DNA of 64,000 nucleotides from positions 1 to 64,000 of the forward strand of contig JAGQDJ010000218.1 in NCBI GenBank assembly GCA_022885665.1, in the 5' to 3' direction. The notes under the pieces were generated by a model. It saw nothing but the letters and a program-made list of their open reading frames with translations. It had not been told where the DNA came from and searched no databases. This DNA comes from Triops longicaudatus. Lineage: Eukaryota; Arthropoda; Branchiopoda; Notostraca; Triopsidae. This document shows, piece by piece, positions 1 to 13,099 of the stretch (the first letter of the stretch is position 1; the number at the start of each line of letters is the position of its first letter). The translations under genes and the position numbers were made by a program.

Positions 1-3000
1 CCCTTAGCTTTTCGTCTACAGTGCACTTAACCAACAGGCTAGTTAATAAGCCTAAATGAAACAATATGGTATATAACAAGATAATTTGGAAATATATACG
101 CTAAGAATCTTCGTATAAGCTAAGAATATCGAGGAGTCATAAAATAAAGACCTCAAGTTCAAAAGACAAAATAATGTTAACGTATCACAAAACAAAATTT
201 AAGGAAGAAAGTAATGTACACCTGATTAGGCCATTATCCTTACAAGAAATTTGCCGACAAGAAATAAAAAAAGCTTCCGAAAGTGTTTGGTGGATTTTTT
301 TAAATAATTGTTCTGTTTTGTGTCCCTCGTAAAATCACGAAACATTGGGTATATTTAATTTCATATGAGAAATTAAAGTAACACACAGATGTGAAGATTT
401 AAGTATTTCAAAATGATAAAAGTATTTCAGATAAGTCGTATAAAAATAGTATAAATTCAATTAATATAAGAGACCTTATGAAGAAGTGTTCGTGTCTAAT
501 TCGTACAACTGGACCAACGATGACTTTCGAGTTTCAACGATTTGCTCATTCCCTTTTCATAAGGCTGTAATTTATTTTGTACATGTAAAAAAAATGAAAA
601 CCATTAACAAGTCCCGATCTTCCCATGCCCGTCCAATTACAATTAATGAACTAATGAATATTTTCTTATATTAGTTTGGCTAACAATCGTAATAATAATA
701 ATAAAGTGTAAAGTGACCTTAGTTCAAAGGGATAAAAAAAAAACTAAATTGCGCTTTGAAGTGGAGAAACATAAATCCAGATGTCTTGACAATTCAATGC
801 TAGATCCACATTAATTACATGGTTTTCCTCATTGAGAATGGCACGACCACTTATTACAAGTCTCTTAATTGTAAGTCTGCTATTGTAGTCGCAAATTTAG
901 CAGAACTGAAGCAAGTTACAACACACGTTTCAGACATTACGAAAATCGCCAGCGGAAGTCACCCTCTCTTTTTTAGTGTCAGATACCGGAAAGCATTTTG
1001 TTAACAAAAGTTAAATTTGGCTGTTCCCCAAATTTAGCTCATAATAAAAGTGTGTTGATTTTTTGTGCATTCTTTATGACGGTTAAAGCAGGTCTATAGA
1101 GCATAGGAAAGGGGTGCACTACGTAAATGTGTAAACATCTAAGCGGCGTCGTGCCCCTTGGAGTCGCTAGCGGAGCAGTTGCAGAGCGAAGCGAAAGTAA
1201 TAATAAACCAGGATAATTAGGATGTGTAGTGCAATGCAAAATGACCACATGAGTACGATGAATGACGAAAAGAAGGGGCCTCCTTCGCTCTCTACCACAA
1301 GTGATGTATCTGCAGGACGTCGTGTTTCTTTCCCTTTTCTACCCACACCGCAGTGCAGCGCCCCTTTTGCCTTACAGCGCCCTCAAAAGGCAAACAAAGC
1401 TAGTGCCGCCATATAAGGCCGGTTTTACACCACATATCTACGGTCTGTCTCTCTATATATACACACGCAAACGCATCCAGACCACTTTGTAGAGACCACA
1501 GCATTTTACTCCTTGCGGCCTATTATGTTGTTTTCTTACTTATAATGTTTTCGAGGCAGGATAGTACAGTACTGCGTCGTGCGGCATCTGAGATGTCTGT
1601 CAAAGGAAGACCCTCTCGGACTCCACGCAGGGGAGAACGCAGCAGGAGCGCGAACAACACCTGACAGATTGCTCAGCTCGGTGTGCACTTCAACTGCAAT
1701 TCTTAAAATGATGCTTGGATCGCACCAGTAATAAAATCTTTCCTCGCAAGACAGAGAAAAATATAGTTGTTCCCACGTGGAAATCTCTCAAATTTTGCCA
1801 TTGTACTATGGCAAAACGTTACCTACTAAATCAATGAAGCAAAAACTTTGCCGGGTGCAGTGGATTTAAATTTGATTCATGTTTCGTTGAATGGAACAAA
1901 TAGAAACACGCACCAGGTTTCACCACAGCAATAATTTTAGACGGGCTTTTTGGGAATCCAAACAAAATGTTTCTTAAGAAAAAAATGTTGAAAAAAATGG
2001 AAAAAGTGGTTTCTCAGGTGGAAAGGTTTTAACTTGGATATTGTTGTATTGCAAAACGCTGTAATATACCAAATCAGTGGAGCAGAATCTTTGGTCTGGT
2101 AACGTATACTTTGACGGTTTCTTAGTTTGCAAGTAGATTCATAGTTTGTTGAATGGAAACAATAGTGTACGGTGCGAGTTTTCTCCGAAATAATATCAGA
2201 GCGAAAAGGCGGCCTTTCTGAGTCTAATCGAACGGTGCAAGAACAATGTGAAATGACGGCTCAGTATCGTCGGCTGACAGGTAAAAAGAGGATCATTTTT
2301 CACTTGTACGCATCTTTTAAGGGAGCGAAAGGCTATAATGCAATAGAACAAATAACTCAAGACCCGTAAAGCAATTTGAAAGAATCTCCAATGCTTTCAA
2401 ACTGCGTTTTCCTCGATTCTTTTCTTGCCTTCTTTCTTTTCCTATCGTTTTAGAAATAAAAAAGAGATCTGTCTATAAGATTCTATCGTCCATTTCCAAA
2501 CTTAAGAAGACAAGTTCATACGAGCGGCATTTAAAAAGTTTTGACTTGGCGGCCCAGTTTGGGAGGTTGAATGCAACTTGATCAGTCGTGGTAACCTAAG
2601 ACTTGAGCAAAAACTCCGCCTCTTTTCCATCCCCAACTTTTCTGCTCTCCAATGTTTATTTAAAAACTGTTTCTAGTACCAAGTCTTACCTAGCGTAATG
2701 ATTTTTTTTACCATATCTGATCCGTCCATCTTTCTATTTTCCCCCGGAAGACCTGCTGCCCTGCTGTCGCGTTTGCAGCGAAGGACATTGGATATGTCGT
2801 CGCCAAGCTTTAACCGTCCCTCTCTTGCTTTTTTTTTCTGTCTCAGTCCTTCATTTCTTGGAGGAACGCAATGCACACCTTCTAAGGTTGCGCTGAGATA
2901 TCCAAAGGGATCAAACGTGGGTCAAACTTGGAAGCCATATGGGCTGTATCGAATGTTACTTCTCAATTTCCGCTTGTCTTTTGTCACAGAGTCTTGCAAA

Positions 3001-5570
3001 AGAAACAAGTTTGATCAATAACACTGTCACAGCTTATTTCTTGGAAGAAACTATCACGTTAACCCCTAGCTTTTCTTAGCCCTCGTTTACTCGATGGCAT
3101 CAAGTATGGAATTTTTTTTTCACTATTTTTATATTGTAAGAAAAGGGCGGTCGTTCTTTAAGTTGCCGTAGTAAAATACATAGTCCGAGCTAAGACGAGC
3201 GTGACTGCCGAGTCCCGCTGCGATTGTTTGTTGCCTTAGTGGTTGGTGCAAGCTCCGGTACGCGTTTGCATGCATAATCAGCATCTGGTGATGGTGGTGG
3301 TGTTGGAGGGGGGGTGAAGGGGGTCTCTATTGTAAGGGTTAGGCAAAGCGAGACAAAAGCTAACCAATAGGACTGCAGGAAACCAGACAAACCGTAGCAA
3401 AAGCTCGAATAAGCATTGGGAGTTGTCATGACAATTGGGGAAGCGTCGTTCCCACCCTTCGAGTCAACAACAATGAAAACCAATTCGTAACATGGCTCTC
3501 TGTTGGAGCCCGCAGTAACGACGCTTCCCAGGGTTTTTCTTCGCATGTTGACTGGTGTTTTCCAGTTTTCCCCTGTTCTCGGCTTTAAAGCATTCTGGAA
3601 AAGAGACATGATATGTATCTTTCATTTTTTTGTGTGTTGTCACATGTTTTTTTGACACGCGGGGGAAGGGAAAGGGCCATATGCGTTTTGGCTCTAATTA
3701 ACGCATTAGCAGGAGCGCAGCCAAACCGGGAAAGTGCTGGGGAATTTAAAAGGGGACATCGAGACAGGGTTTTTGAAGAAAAGGATAAAGGGGTTGAAGA
3801 AAATCGTTGCGGAAATCTCTAGAATAGTCATCATGGATGCAGCAGCTCTCATTGAAAGTTGACACATTAAAAGTTGGGATGATGTTTCGGCATGTGATAC
3901 GCTTGCTTATACTCTGGCATGTCGCATGAGCATGGGACGACACGCACCAAATTATAATCCCTCTCTCGAGTCCATGTACGGCTCGTTTCTCTTCTGTATG
4001 TGCATGTTGTCTCCCGAGGGTCCTGAAAGCATTATCGTTTGAGTAAAACAGCCTTTCACATTTTCCTTTACGAGAAATGAGTATCCTCCTTACCAAGAAT
4101 TATTATTATCCCATGTCGTTCTGGTAGAGCTCATTATGAATCCTGCATGCTGCCTCATGCATCTTACTCCGATGTCACACATCAGAAATTTTTTTATCGC
4201 TTCACTCGCGCTCGCTTTTCAGAGTCTTTCGGTTTTGAAAAAGAAAGGAATTAAAACATACAAGCAAATTACTAAGATAAGCTGTTACAAAAATACATCC
4301 CAGCTCAGCTTTTTCTCGTGTCTGCTAAATAACACTTCGATGCATTTTTAACGTCCCAGAGCTTGTCACCGAACATTAAGAACTTAGCTTCCTTAGCCAT
4401 CTTTAGGCTAGGCATAGCTGATAGGCCGTGGTGTTAGGTAACCAAGATCATCACAACAAAAGAACTTGTTTATATACGGATTTGCTACGGTGTCCTATAG
4501 TTGTCCCTTGCACAGGGCAAAGCAAATTTTATTGCATTCTTCAATTTTTCCTCTTTACAGAAACTTTTGTTATACTGCAGTTAAAAGAGCCTTTTCCTAT
4601 TCTTGCTGAAGAATTATTTAACGTAAAAACTTTGTGCTATTTAGTAAGGTTCCACTCTACGTCTTCATTAACTCGCTTTGGGTGTTCTTCAAGGGAAAAA
4701 TGGAGACCCATGGCAACACGGATAAACCCAACTAGCCTTCAAGCTTAATTATTGCTCAGTTTCACTGTGGAAATAAAAGTCAGTATCCAATGATCCTTGC
4801 CACTAAGTTCAAACGTGAACTCGTCTTGCTTGTTTGCTAAACAATTGTCTAAAATTTAGTTTGACTGCAACAGTGTCTATGAGCTTTCTTCAGAGTATTT
4901 TTCAAATACATGCCAGCAAAGAGCGAACGCTCACACTGGACATAATTTTTCAAAATGTAGCTAAAAGGGGGGGGGAGTCCAGTAGCCAAAATTGTCCACG
5001 GTGGTAGAAAACGACGTTGCAGTCATTGTAAAGTGGTGATATTTTTGGGTGTCGAAAACAAAGTAAAAAAATGGACAAAATGACAACTGTTAGTGGTAGG
5101 TGACATAGTGTAAATTGGCTAAATAGTTAAGTCTAAATTATACTAATCCAGAAACACAATGTAATTACTTTTTTATCTCCATGCCAAAGTCGCATTCTAA
5201 ATTTTCGTCGATAGCTGTACGCGTCTTTGTAACTCGCGTGTATTTTTACAGAATATGGCACAGTGGACGAGACGTTGGTCAATTGGGACGCAAGGCACAT
5301 TCGATAAATGCTTAACTGGTGATCTGTTACTATCAAGAAATTGTAAAATATCCACGCCATAGCAAGAACGGTCAACTACAAATGAAAACAAAATTCAGTA
5401 ACAAGAGCAAAGATTGCATAGCAAGAAGAGTATGCCGTAAATTTGTGTTGGCCCTTTTGTAAAAAAAAAAATAAAAAAAATACTTTTTACAAACAAATTT
5501 AAAGGAATGTTTACTTGTCATCAAACGTAAGAATTTCCTTCCCCTGTTCCACTGCAGTTCACTTTCTTCC

Positions 5571-5676
5571 CACCCTAACCTAAATGAGCCAAACCTAACA
5601 TGTTTAATCTAACTTAACCTAGCGAAACGTTAAACCTCGCAATCTAACCACCCAAACTTAGCCCAACTAAGCCTGA
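5571..5676. repeat. Degenerate CCTAA-like repeat patch
   Basis: It opens with CCTAACCTAA (5574-5583) and then repeats AACCTAAC-, ATCTAACTTAACCTA- and ATCTAACC-like words at irregular spacing for about 100 bases. CCTAA is the complement of the ancestral arthropod telomere unit TTAGG. The patch is too diverged to call an intact array. Confidence 0.35.
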
Positions 5677-8600
5677 CGTAATTTTAACTTCTTTCATACT
5701 ACAGAGACCAATTGCATACGTGCATTGATTGACCATAGGAAAGTAACAGTGTAAGAGTTAGGTTGTTTCTGTTAAATTAAGTTAGTTCAACATTATGTTA
5801 ATTACTTGCAATTTCTAAGACAGTTTTTTCCAACCAAACATTCGCAAAATAAAATCGAGTTGGGTTATCATCGAACTCTATTAATGGTTAGATATTTAGT
5901 ACGATATATGAAAAGCTTAGTCACAAGTTCGCTAAAATAAACACACATGAGGCATGAAAAACCGTATTTCATTGCGATTTGGAGAAATTTTTTACTGCAA
6001 ACATGAATTATGTTCGAGCTTACGTCTGTAAGCTAAAGTAAATAAAGTCACATTCCATTTCATAAATGCTATGTTAAATAGTTAATCTATACCGATTCTG
6101 ATATCGCAAATTAACAATTTATTGTAAACAACCATGCAATTAGAATTCAAGTTTCTCTGCCTAATTTCGTTGCGAGGATACGTTCAAACTGCACAATAAG
6201 GCAAAAGCATCTTGTCTTAGCAAGTGTTGTCCCATGTTTTTTTTTCATTCAAAAGAATAGAAGCAGATCGCCTGATCTTAAGGACATTTTTAAGACGCTA
6301 TAATTTCAAGTGTGAAAAATGAAAAAGTTGCGTTGCATATTGTCCCATGACTCTCGTCATGAGTAAAAAATTTGTTAAACCGTTTCACGTAAACGTGGCA
6401 GTGTCAAGCCTTGTTTCGGTTGACAGTGACCAGACATTGTTACACAAACGTTGCTTAAACTTTACACGGTGAAGTTACCATAGTAGGATGATTTCTCGCT
6501 GTACCTTTGCGAAATTGCTCGGCAACTGAAAAGAATACAATTTATTTAGAGATATGGAAATATAGATGTTTAGAAATACTGTACCGAATGCAAAGTTTGC
6601 CTGTAAATTCCTCTACTTAAGCGGTTCCGGCCTTAAGAGATCTAGCTTTGTTAAAGACTGCAAGAAAGCCCACACACGTCGGAACCCCCCTCCCGCTAAT
6701 GAGAAAACACACACAGGAGGGACCTCATTTGCATACGAATGAAGCTTGTCTTGCCTTGCGGGGGGAGGAATAGAGATCATGCGTTAAACGGTTGCAAAAA
6801 GTTACAATGCCCTTTCCTTGTTGGTAATGTTCCCAGCACTATTGCTCGGCCTACAATTGCATCCCAATGGCGGCGGCTTCAGCTAACATTCCACACATGT
6901 GCCCGTCGAGTAGTAACCTTTCGGGGAAAAAACTAACAGAAAAGTCCGCTGGTGTTTACGAACGCGCATTTTCGGTTGGGGCGGAGCCAGCTCTATTGTT
7001 AAGTAATTGCAACCAGGAGGCATACGGTTGGCAAGTTATATTGTCTGTTTAGATGCTTTAAACCGCGTCCATTCGTACAACAATGCGAAACAAGCCAAAG
7101 AAGATTAGAGTGTTGGAAAGAGCATCAATAAATATAAAATTCAAAGCTCTATGTTAGCCTGGCGTAAAAAGATCCCTTTCTTTTCGTGTTTGCGTTTTGG
7201 TGCCAAAGCTATAACTACTTTCGGCATGCTAATCAAGTATCCAGAGTTGCAAGGACTTGGAGGAGTTTTTTGGTTTGTAGGTAGTGCTCCATAAGCAAAC
7301 CCTTTTGAGGCTTAATCATAGGCTTCCTTAGAGCAAAAACTACTCTTTCTTTCTCACGTGGTAAAATGTTTCGAGTTCCTCCATTGAAGCATCACAATCT
7401 CTTTTTTATTCCAAAGCAACTCTTACGATAAGCATCTGCGCTTTTAAACAAAACGGTCCAACTTTTCATAGATTTTACCGCCAAAAACCTATACTTCAGC
7501 AGCATCAACATAATTCCCCTCTTACCTGATCTTTTGCTGGCTGCAACAATTCGAATGTAAAACACAGCCCCTTCTAACAAAGAAGACAGCAAATGGTTAC
7601 ATCTTTCGATAGCCCATCTTGCTCAGCTTCTATAAGGGGGTGGGAGAATGATTCTTTACTTTCCTTCCCCTCTTCCCTAGCGTCTTCTTAGGGGGCTTCC
7701 ATAGTAGGTTCTTATCTTTCCCTTCTTTGATTAGTGTAGTATTTTCTTTTTATGAAGAACCTCACGCCCCAACCCTTGACTATGAATTAATCGTTCATCT
7801 CTGGCATGGGGCATATGATATAGCCTCTTGTGTTTCTTTTTTTTAAGTAAGCAGCTCTTCTTTCCTTTTTTTTATTTTACCAGGGGTGTATATGGTCGGC
7901 CTATCTATATATGATTGTGTGTGCTAATCTATGACCGGTTTTTTATAACAGAAACAACACAGAGAGGCTCTAACAAACCTTGTGGAGGCAAAGGCATCCT
8001 TTTCTTATTCTCTTTCATTGGCAAGAGAAAGATAGTTTGGGGTTTGGAGTGTTTGATCTAGGGGCGGCACGATGTCTTAGACCCCCAGCACCATGATTTA
8101 ACTTAATGAGTGGCGTCTGAAGAAGCCGAAAGACCTCAAACCGGATTGGAATCTCTTTCTCAGCTTGATTCAAAGGATTCTGTGTGGGATGGGACACGCC
8201 ACGATCAAAACCTGACTACATGGCTGGCAATCTTTTTTCCACCTTTCCAAAGGGACTGCCTTTAATGTCTATTACACGCAAAAGCCCACAGAAGAGATAG
8301 CTGTGGAAAGGGGCTAATCAAAAAACGGGCAGAAAGATGAGAATTTGGGTGCGAAATGTAGCTGCCTTGCAACTGATGCTAATCAAGCCTGATCGAAAAA
8401 AATGCGTTACAAAATTTTTTTAAACACAAAAGAACACTTAAACAATTAAAAAGCCTCGACATTCACTCGCTCTTGGACTCCATAGGAGATTATTGTGAGA
8501 AAGTCAAATAGTATGAGCGTGGACGAATTCTTCTGAAAGTCTTTGTTCTAGTCGCGTTGGGGTCGACAAAAGATCTCGAGTTCTTGGAGAAGCTTGGCGT

Positions 8601-9121
8601 CAGTTTCTTTGATTACTGACCATTCTACCGAACATGAGGTGTGCACAAACATGAAAATAGGCGTATCCAAACTGTTTGCAGCAGAAAATGTGGGGGGTCA
8701 AAAGAATGAAGAGAGGCTAGCTCTGCGAAGGCGCCACAAGCTGCTTTTCCCCAAGGTGCAAATAATATCATCCCAAAGGAACCCCATGGGAAGGCATTGT
8801 TGAGGAAGATAGGCCTAACTCGTCGGGGACAATGCAACGCTGAAACTTAATATCAGGAGTCCTGGGTGGGCAGGTATTTCTTCTGAAATAGCGCTGCAAC
8901 GTCAAATAGTATATTTATCAGCATTTTCGATTAATTGTATACTCTGGAAAGGTCAGTTACACATTTAATTGTACTATCCTACCTATTCAACTGAAAGAAC
9001 GAAAGAAGACAAGACGGTCTTTGACTTGCCATGTTTTACCTCATCTGTGCCAAAAGTGAGCTTAGGAGTTATGTGTTATGGGCTACTTTGGCATGAGTCC
9101 TAACGGAAGGCTGACAAAGTG

Positions 9122-9197
9122 GTCATAGCTTTAATGCACGTAGCTAGTCAAAGTTTTAGTGCACTAGTTAAAGTCATAGTTTCTGTGCACTTATGTA
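9122..9197. repeat. Three-copy imperfect tandem repeat, period 25-26 nt
   Basis: Copies start at 9122, 9147 and 9173. Each begins GTCAWAG, has a T-rich middle and contains TGCAC (ATGCACG, GTGCACT, GTGCACT). The shared spacing and shared core make chance unlikely. No function is apparent. Confidence 0.55.
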
Positions 9198-11131
9198 ACT
9201 CGTAGGTTGTAAAGAACTTCTATGCAACGTCCCTACAGAGACAGTGCTTCTAAAATGTTTTACTTATCGTTCCAAAAATTTGAGTTATACTTTTGATTAC
9301 AACACCTTATGCCGTACTGACCTTAACAAAAAAATTAGCAAGATAAGAAGATTGATTTGCTGTTCGTATCCTAATCTGAACGGCAACCAAAATTGAGCAT
9401 AAGATTAGTAAGGAATTGATTTGCATCAGACCTAATAGCTGAGACAATAACAAAATATGGAACCAACACATACTTACAGGTTTGGGTACGGTTAAATGAG
9501 GTTTGGGTATATTTGAACTATAATATGCGAAGTTCTAGCAGAAACTCACTGGTTAAGGCCTCTATGATTTTACGTTATTACATTGAGAAGTTGTGTTGAG
9601 GGCTTGTCTTATTGTTTGGTTTTCCTCAAAGGACTTACAACAGTAATGGTTTTATGATAATATTTCGCAACTATTCAATAGAATTTCTAAAAAATGCCCA
9701 GATAATTTTTAATTATTCAAGAAATTTATAAAGTTCTTTCTAAATGTTTTAATAATTACATATTTAGGTATTCAGAATTATTACTTAATTATCATTACGT
9801 TCGGTAATAATAATTACACATGATTTCTAATCTTCTGGAAAATATGTAACAGTGACTGAAAAATCGTCAGTCCAATTTTCCACATTCTCCCATTCAGTCA
9901 ATGTAAAATAGTGAGGGGTATACAGTGGCCTTATTTTTTTTTTCTTTATTTAAAAAAAGCATCAATAATATATTTTATTTGAAAAAAAATCTGCAAAAAA
10001 ATACAGAATAAAATGTGTCGCCAATAGAAACTTCTTACTCACCGTTTTCTCTCAAGATATGGGTCTAATCTAAACCGAGGACTGACCTGAGTTGGGTTAA
10101 CTTAGCATGAGATAAGTAGAGAGCTCCGACGGTGAGCAAACGTGAAAATGAGATAAAGCGTTGCTTTAGTACAGTATACAAGTTTTAATAATTTTAAGCA
10201 ACCTTACTAGCCTTACACAATTGCTTTTAGAAATCCCAGCCGAATAGTGCGTATGTGACCCGGAAAGAGCGCTCAGTGGGAAATCACGTGCAACTGGCGA
10301 TCACAGTACACTGTTGCCATCTATGGCGTTAAGCTTTTGCCAAAGGTTAATTGTTGGGATTAAATTTGTGCGACTTTACGAATGATAAAAGTTGTAAAGG
10401 GGAGGATTAAGTCAGCTGGTAGCTTAATTTTTGTATTTACAATCGTCATAATTCCTTTTGATAAAACTTGATATAAGCTCCAGACGATCCTAGAAATAAC
10501 GCAAGAAACTTGTGCAAAGGTATCCAGGAGAAGAAAATGATTAATAAACGACAAATAACCTTTACACTTGCACCTGAGAACCACCCAAGACATGTTTCGG
10601 ACTGGGTTCCTAGGGCAGTTATTATGACAGTTGATTACTTGGTGCGTCTAAAATAAAGTATAAAAAATACAACTTCCGCTCCCCGCAGCTTTAATTATGC
10701 ATCGGATTCGTCGCGTTGCTTTCTTAGCAAGTTTAACAGTTCGTCTTGAAGTGGCTCGGCGAAAGAACGTGGTTTAGACCCGGCTTTTCAGAAACACCGA
10801 AACTCGTTTTGCTAAAAAATGACCGAAAAATGCTTCGTGTACTCGTAGAGCGAAACGATAGAACACAACGTTTTTCTGCTATTCACACATGTATTTCATG
10901 CCAAAGAAAAAAAGGTTTTTGCGGACTCACACAAAGGAAGATCAACCAAGTGTTGCCAACGCTTATCTTTACATACTTAAGTTTTTGCGACGGTGAGCTC
11001 AACTCGGGGAAGGTTATAATTATGAATATGGAGACAAGTATCACGAACACAACAACACGCAAAAAATGGAGGAATAACAGGGAACGGGGGGATAGAAAGA
11101 GCGCAGTGGTAGTAATAGTACTCTTAAGAGG

Positions 11132-11182
11132 CAACACACAAAATGTTTAAGTAAAACTTGGAATACACTGCTGTTTTTTAAT
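11132..11182 (-). terminator. Candidate dac polyadenylation site
   Basis: On the minus strand ATTAAA (11182-11177), the commonest variant signal, is followed about 34 bases later by TTTTGTGTGTTG (11143-11132), a typical GU-rich downstream element. Cleavage would fall near 11155-11165. Alternative AATAAA hexamers lie farther on (9979-9974 and 9950-9945). Confidence 0.35.
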
Positions 11183-13046
11183 AAGAAGTTACGGAGGCGC
11201 AAGGCGTTTTGACGCCAGCGCCACACAAGCTCATCATGGCGGTGGATCCTGGGAACATAAAATGGCCTCTTGTCTGGTTTTGAAACCTCATCAATTCACA
11301 CTTTACAATCCAGAGCGTGTGTTTCAATGTGGTGTGTTTCGTGTACCAGCTGCATGCTTGGGAGATATAACGTATACAATAAGGGCAAAAACTATAGTAA
11401 CATTTGATATCAAGGAGCGTTTGCTTGGCTCCCCATTTCCGTAGCAATTAAGGTAATCTGGTTTAACAAAAAGCGCCCTAATTTTGTGTATGTGTTCTTG
11501 CAACACCTTCCACATCGGCACCCAGCTTTACATTTATATACAAGGGAGAACTCCATCCATCATTACAAAAGCAAACCCCCCCTTTTCCTCCAACTCGCCT
11601 TATCTGCAGGGCTTTTTCATTCTACCGAAAGACAAAGGAATGATAGCAGGAGACACTATCTCTGATCAAATGAATTCGCAACAGCTAGTTAAATATAATG
11701 CCACGTTCTTTTTCGAGATTACAAACTAGCTTAAGAAGAAAGAACAAGGGGAGCAAAAGTGCAGATACTCGTAAAACACAAAAGCGCCGAGATAGAGCTA
11801 TCAGATTTTTGCCGTTTAAAAAAAGGTTCGGGGCTATAAGATAAATTTGCGTGGCACTGCAGTTTTTTTTTCCACCAAAGTTTGAGATCGGACAAGAAAA
11901 AGGCCAGGCTTTCCAAAAGTCACCATGAGCACAAAACCTATACATCCCAATGAAATGCACTGCTTTTGATAACGATAACACAAATACAAACCACACCGGG
12001 GACTTCTTAATTCTTCTCTAGAAAATGGTGGCTTAAGGACTCTCATTTCTTGTTTACTGTTCTAGTTTTTTCTTAGTTCGAGAAATCGTGTCCTGTCAGT
12101 ACCGACGGTGCGTTTTCGTCTCGAGAAGCCAATAGACAAAATGGGTTCCAGGAAGCCAACAGTATTGACACGTAGCTGGAAAAGCTCGGTTACAGATTTT
12201 CAAACATTTCTGAAACACGCAGACATACAAAATCTACCCAATGTGCGTGCTTCGATCCCGTCGTCGTACAGTGGATGGTCAGTTCCGTCGCTAACTCGAT
12301 TTTAGAGTACACATTGTGGCTGATTTTCGACAAATTTTGGACAACCGGCAAACAGTTCAGCAGTAAAAATAGCACAGCAAAGGGTCTGACAGAGTGATTA
12401 AGCAGAAGAACACTCCAAAATGACTTTTTTTCTTGCACTTCTTGGTGTCCGAACGCTGGCATTTTGCAATCCTTTGCGTCCCACAAGTTTTCAAGAAATT
12501 CATCCGGTGTTCTGTTGCCACCTGAGAGTCAATTGTTTCTTTTCACTCCGCTGTCAAGTTGACGACAACAAGGTTTCAATTCCAACGAAAGGTATCTCGC
12601 ACAAAAATGAAGGGACTCTATAGGTACGACTGGTCAGTCTCCCTGTCTCTGTCTAATTTCCACCGTGGCGTCCATCCAAAGCTTTGCGTGTTGGCGTTAG
12701 CTGGCTTCTTAGCTTTGCTTGTCATCTTGTACTCAAAAGTTCTTGCTCCCCGCAAGTCCTCACCAAAAAAAGGTGCTATCAGTGCCACGGTCTCTGAGAA
12801 ATGCAGTTTCCCACGTAATAATTGGTGTGCATGACTGTGACAACTAGACTCCAGTCCCCTCCGCGTGTCCACTGTCCTTAATTTGCTCTGCATGGAAATG
12901 CATATCACTGGAGAAGAGCACAAGAAAACGAAACTGGAGATCCACACAAGAGACGGCCGTCAAACCTAAGTTCCATCACCCACGTTCCAGATGCAAGATT
13001 GTGGACATCACTTTTGCATTGTTTCTCACGGAAGACGCGACCATCT
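11160..13046 (-). other. dac: Predicted 3' UTR of dac
   Basis: This is sequence between the dac stop and the first well-formed polyadenylation signal downstream. I found no AATAAA on this strand between 13046 and about 9.98 kb, so the ATTAAA near 11.18 kb is the best candidate for the end. About 1.9 kb is reasonable for a developmental regulator. A plus-strand reading frame with a membrane-like segment lies antisense to it (12607-12834). Confidence 0.35.
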
Positions 13047-13099
13047 TCACGAAGCACTCGTAAATAGCACCGAGTTCTTGTAGTACACCGCTCTGTTGT
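13047..13099 (-). CDS. dac: dac exon 11: C terminus and stop
   Basis: It supplies 53 nt of coding sequence entered in phase 1: D845 (shared), then NRAVYYKNSVLFTSAS and TGA. D-N-R-x-x-Y-x-K-x-x-V matches the vertebrate ending D-G-R-L-Y-L-K-T-T-V-M-Y in spacing, with about four extra residues at the end. The acceptor is ATATCTTTACAG. It is short and would be missed by length alone; the call rests on the tail similarity, the matching phase and the position 2.8 kb beyond exon 10. Confidence 0.75.

Larger units (their letters stand above)
1..11131. other. Region downstream of dac, no gene seen
   Basis: This is AT-rich sequence with only short frames, none recognisable, on either strand. It contains a degenerate CCTAA-like patch (5571-5676), a three-copy tandem repeat (9122-9197), and POU octamers at 6727 and 9419. 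I see no tRNA, rRNA or transposon. Confidence 0.7.
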
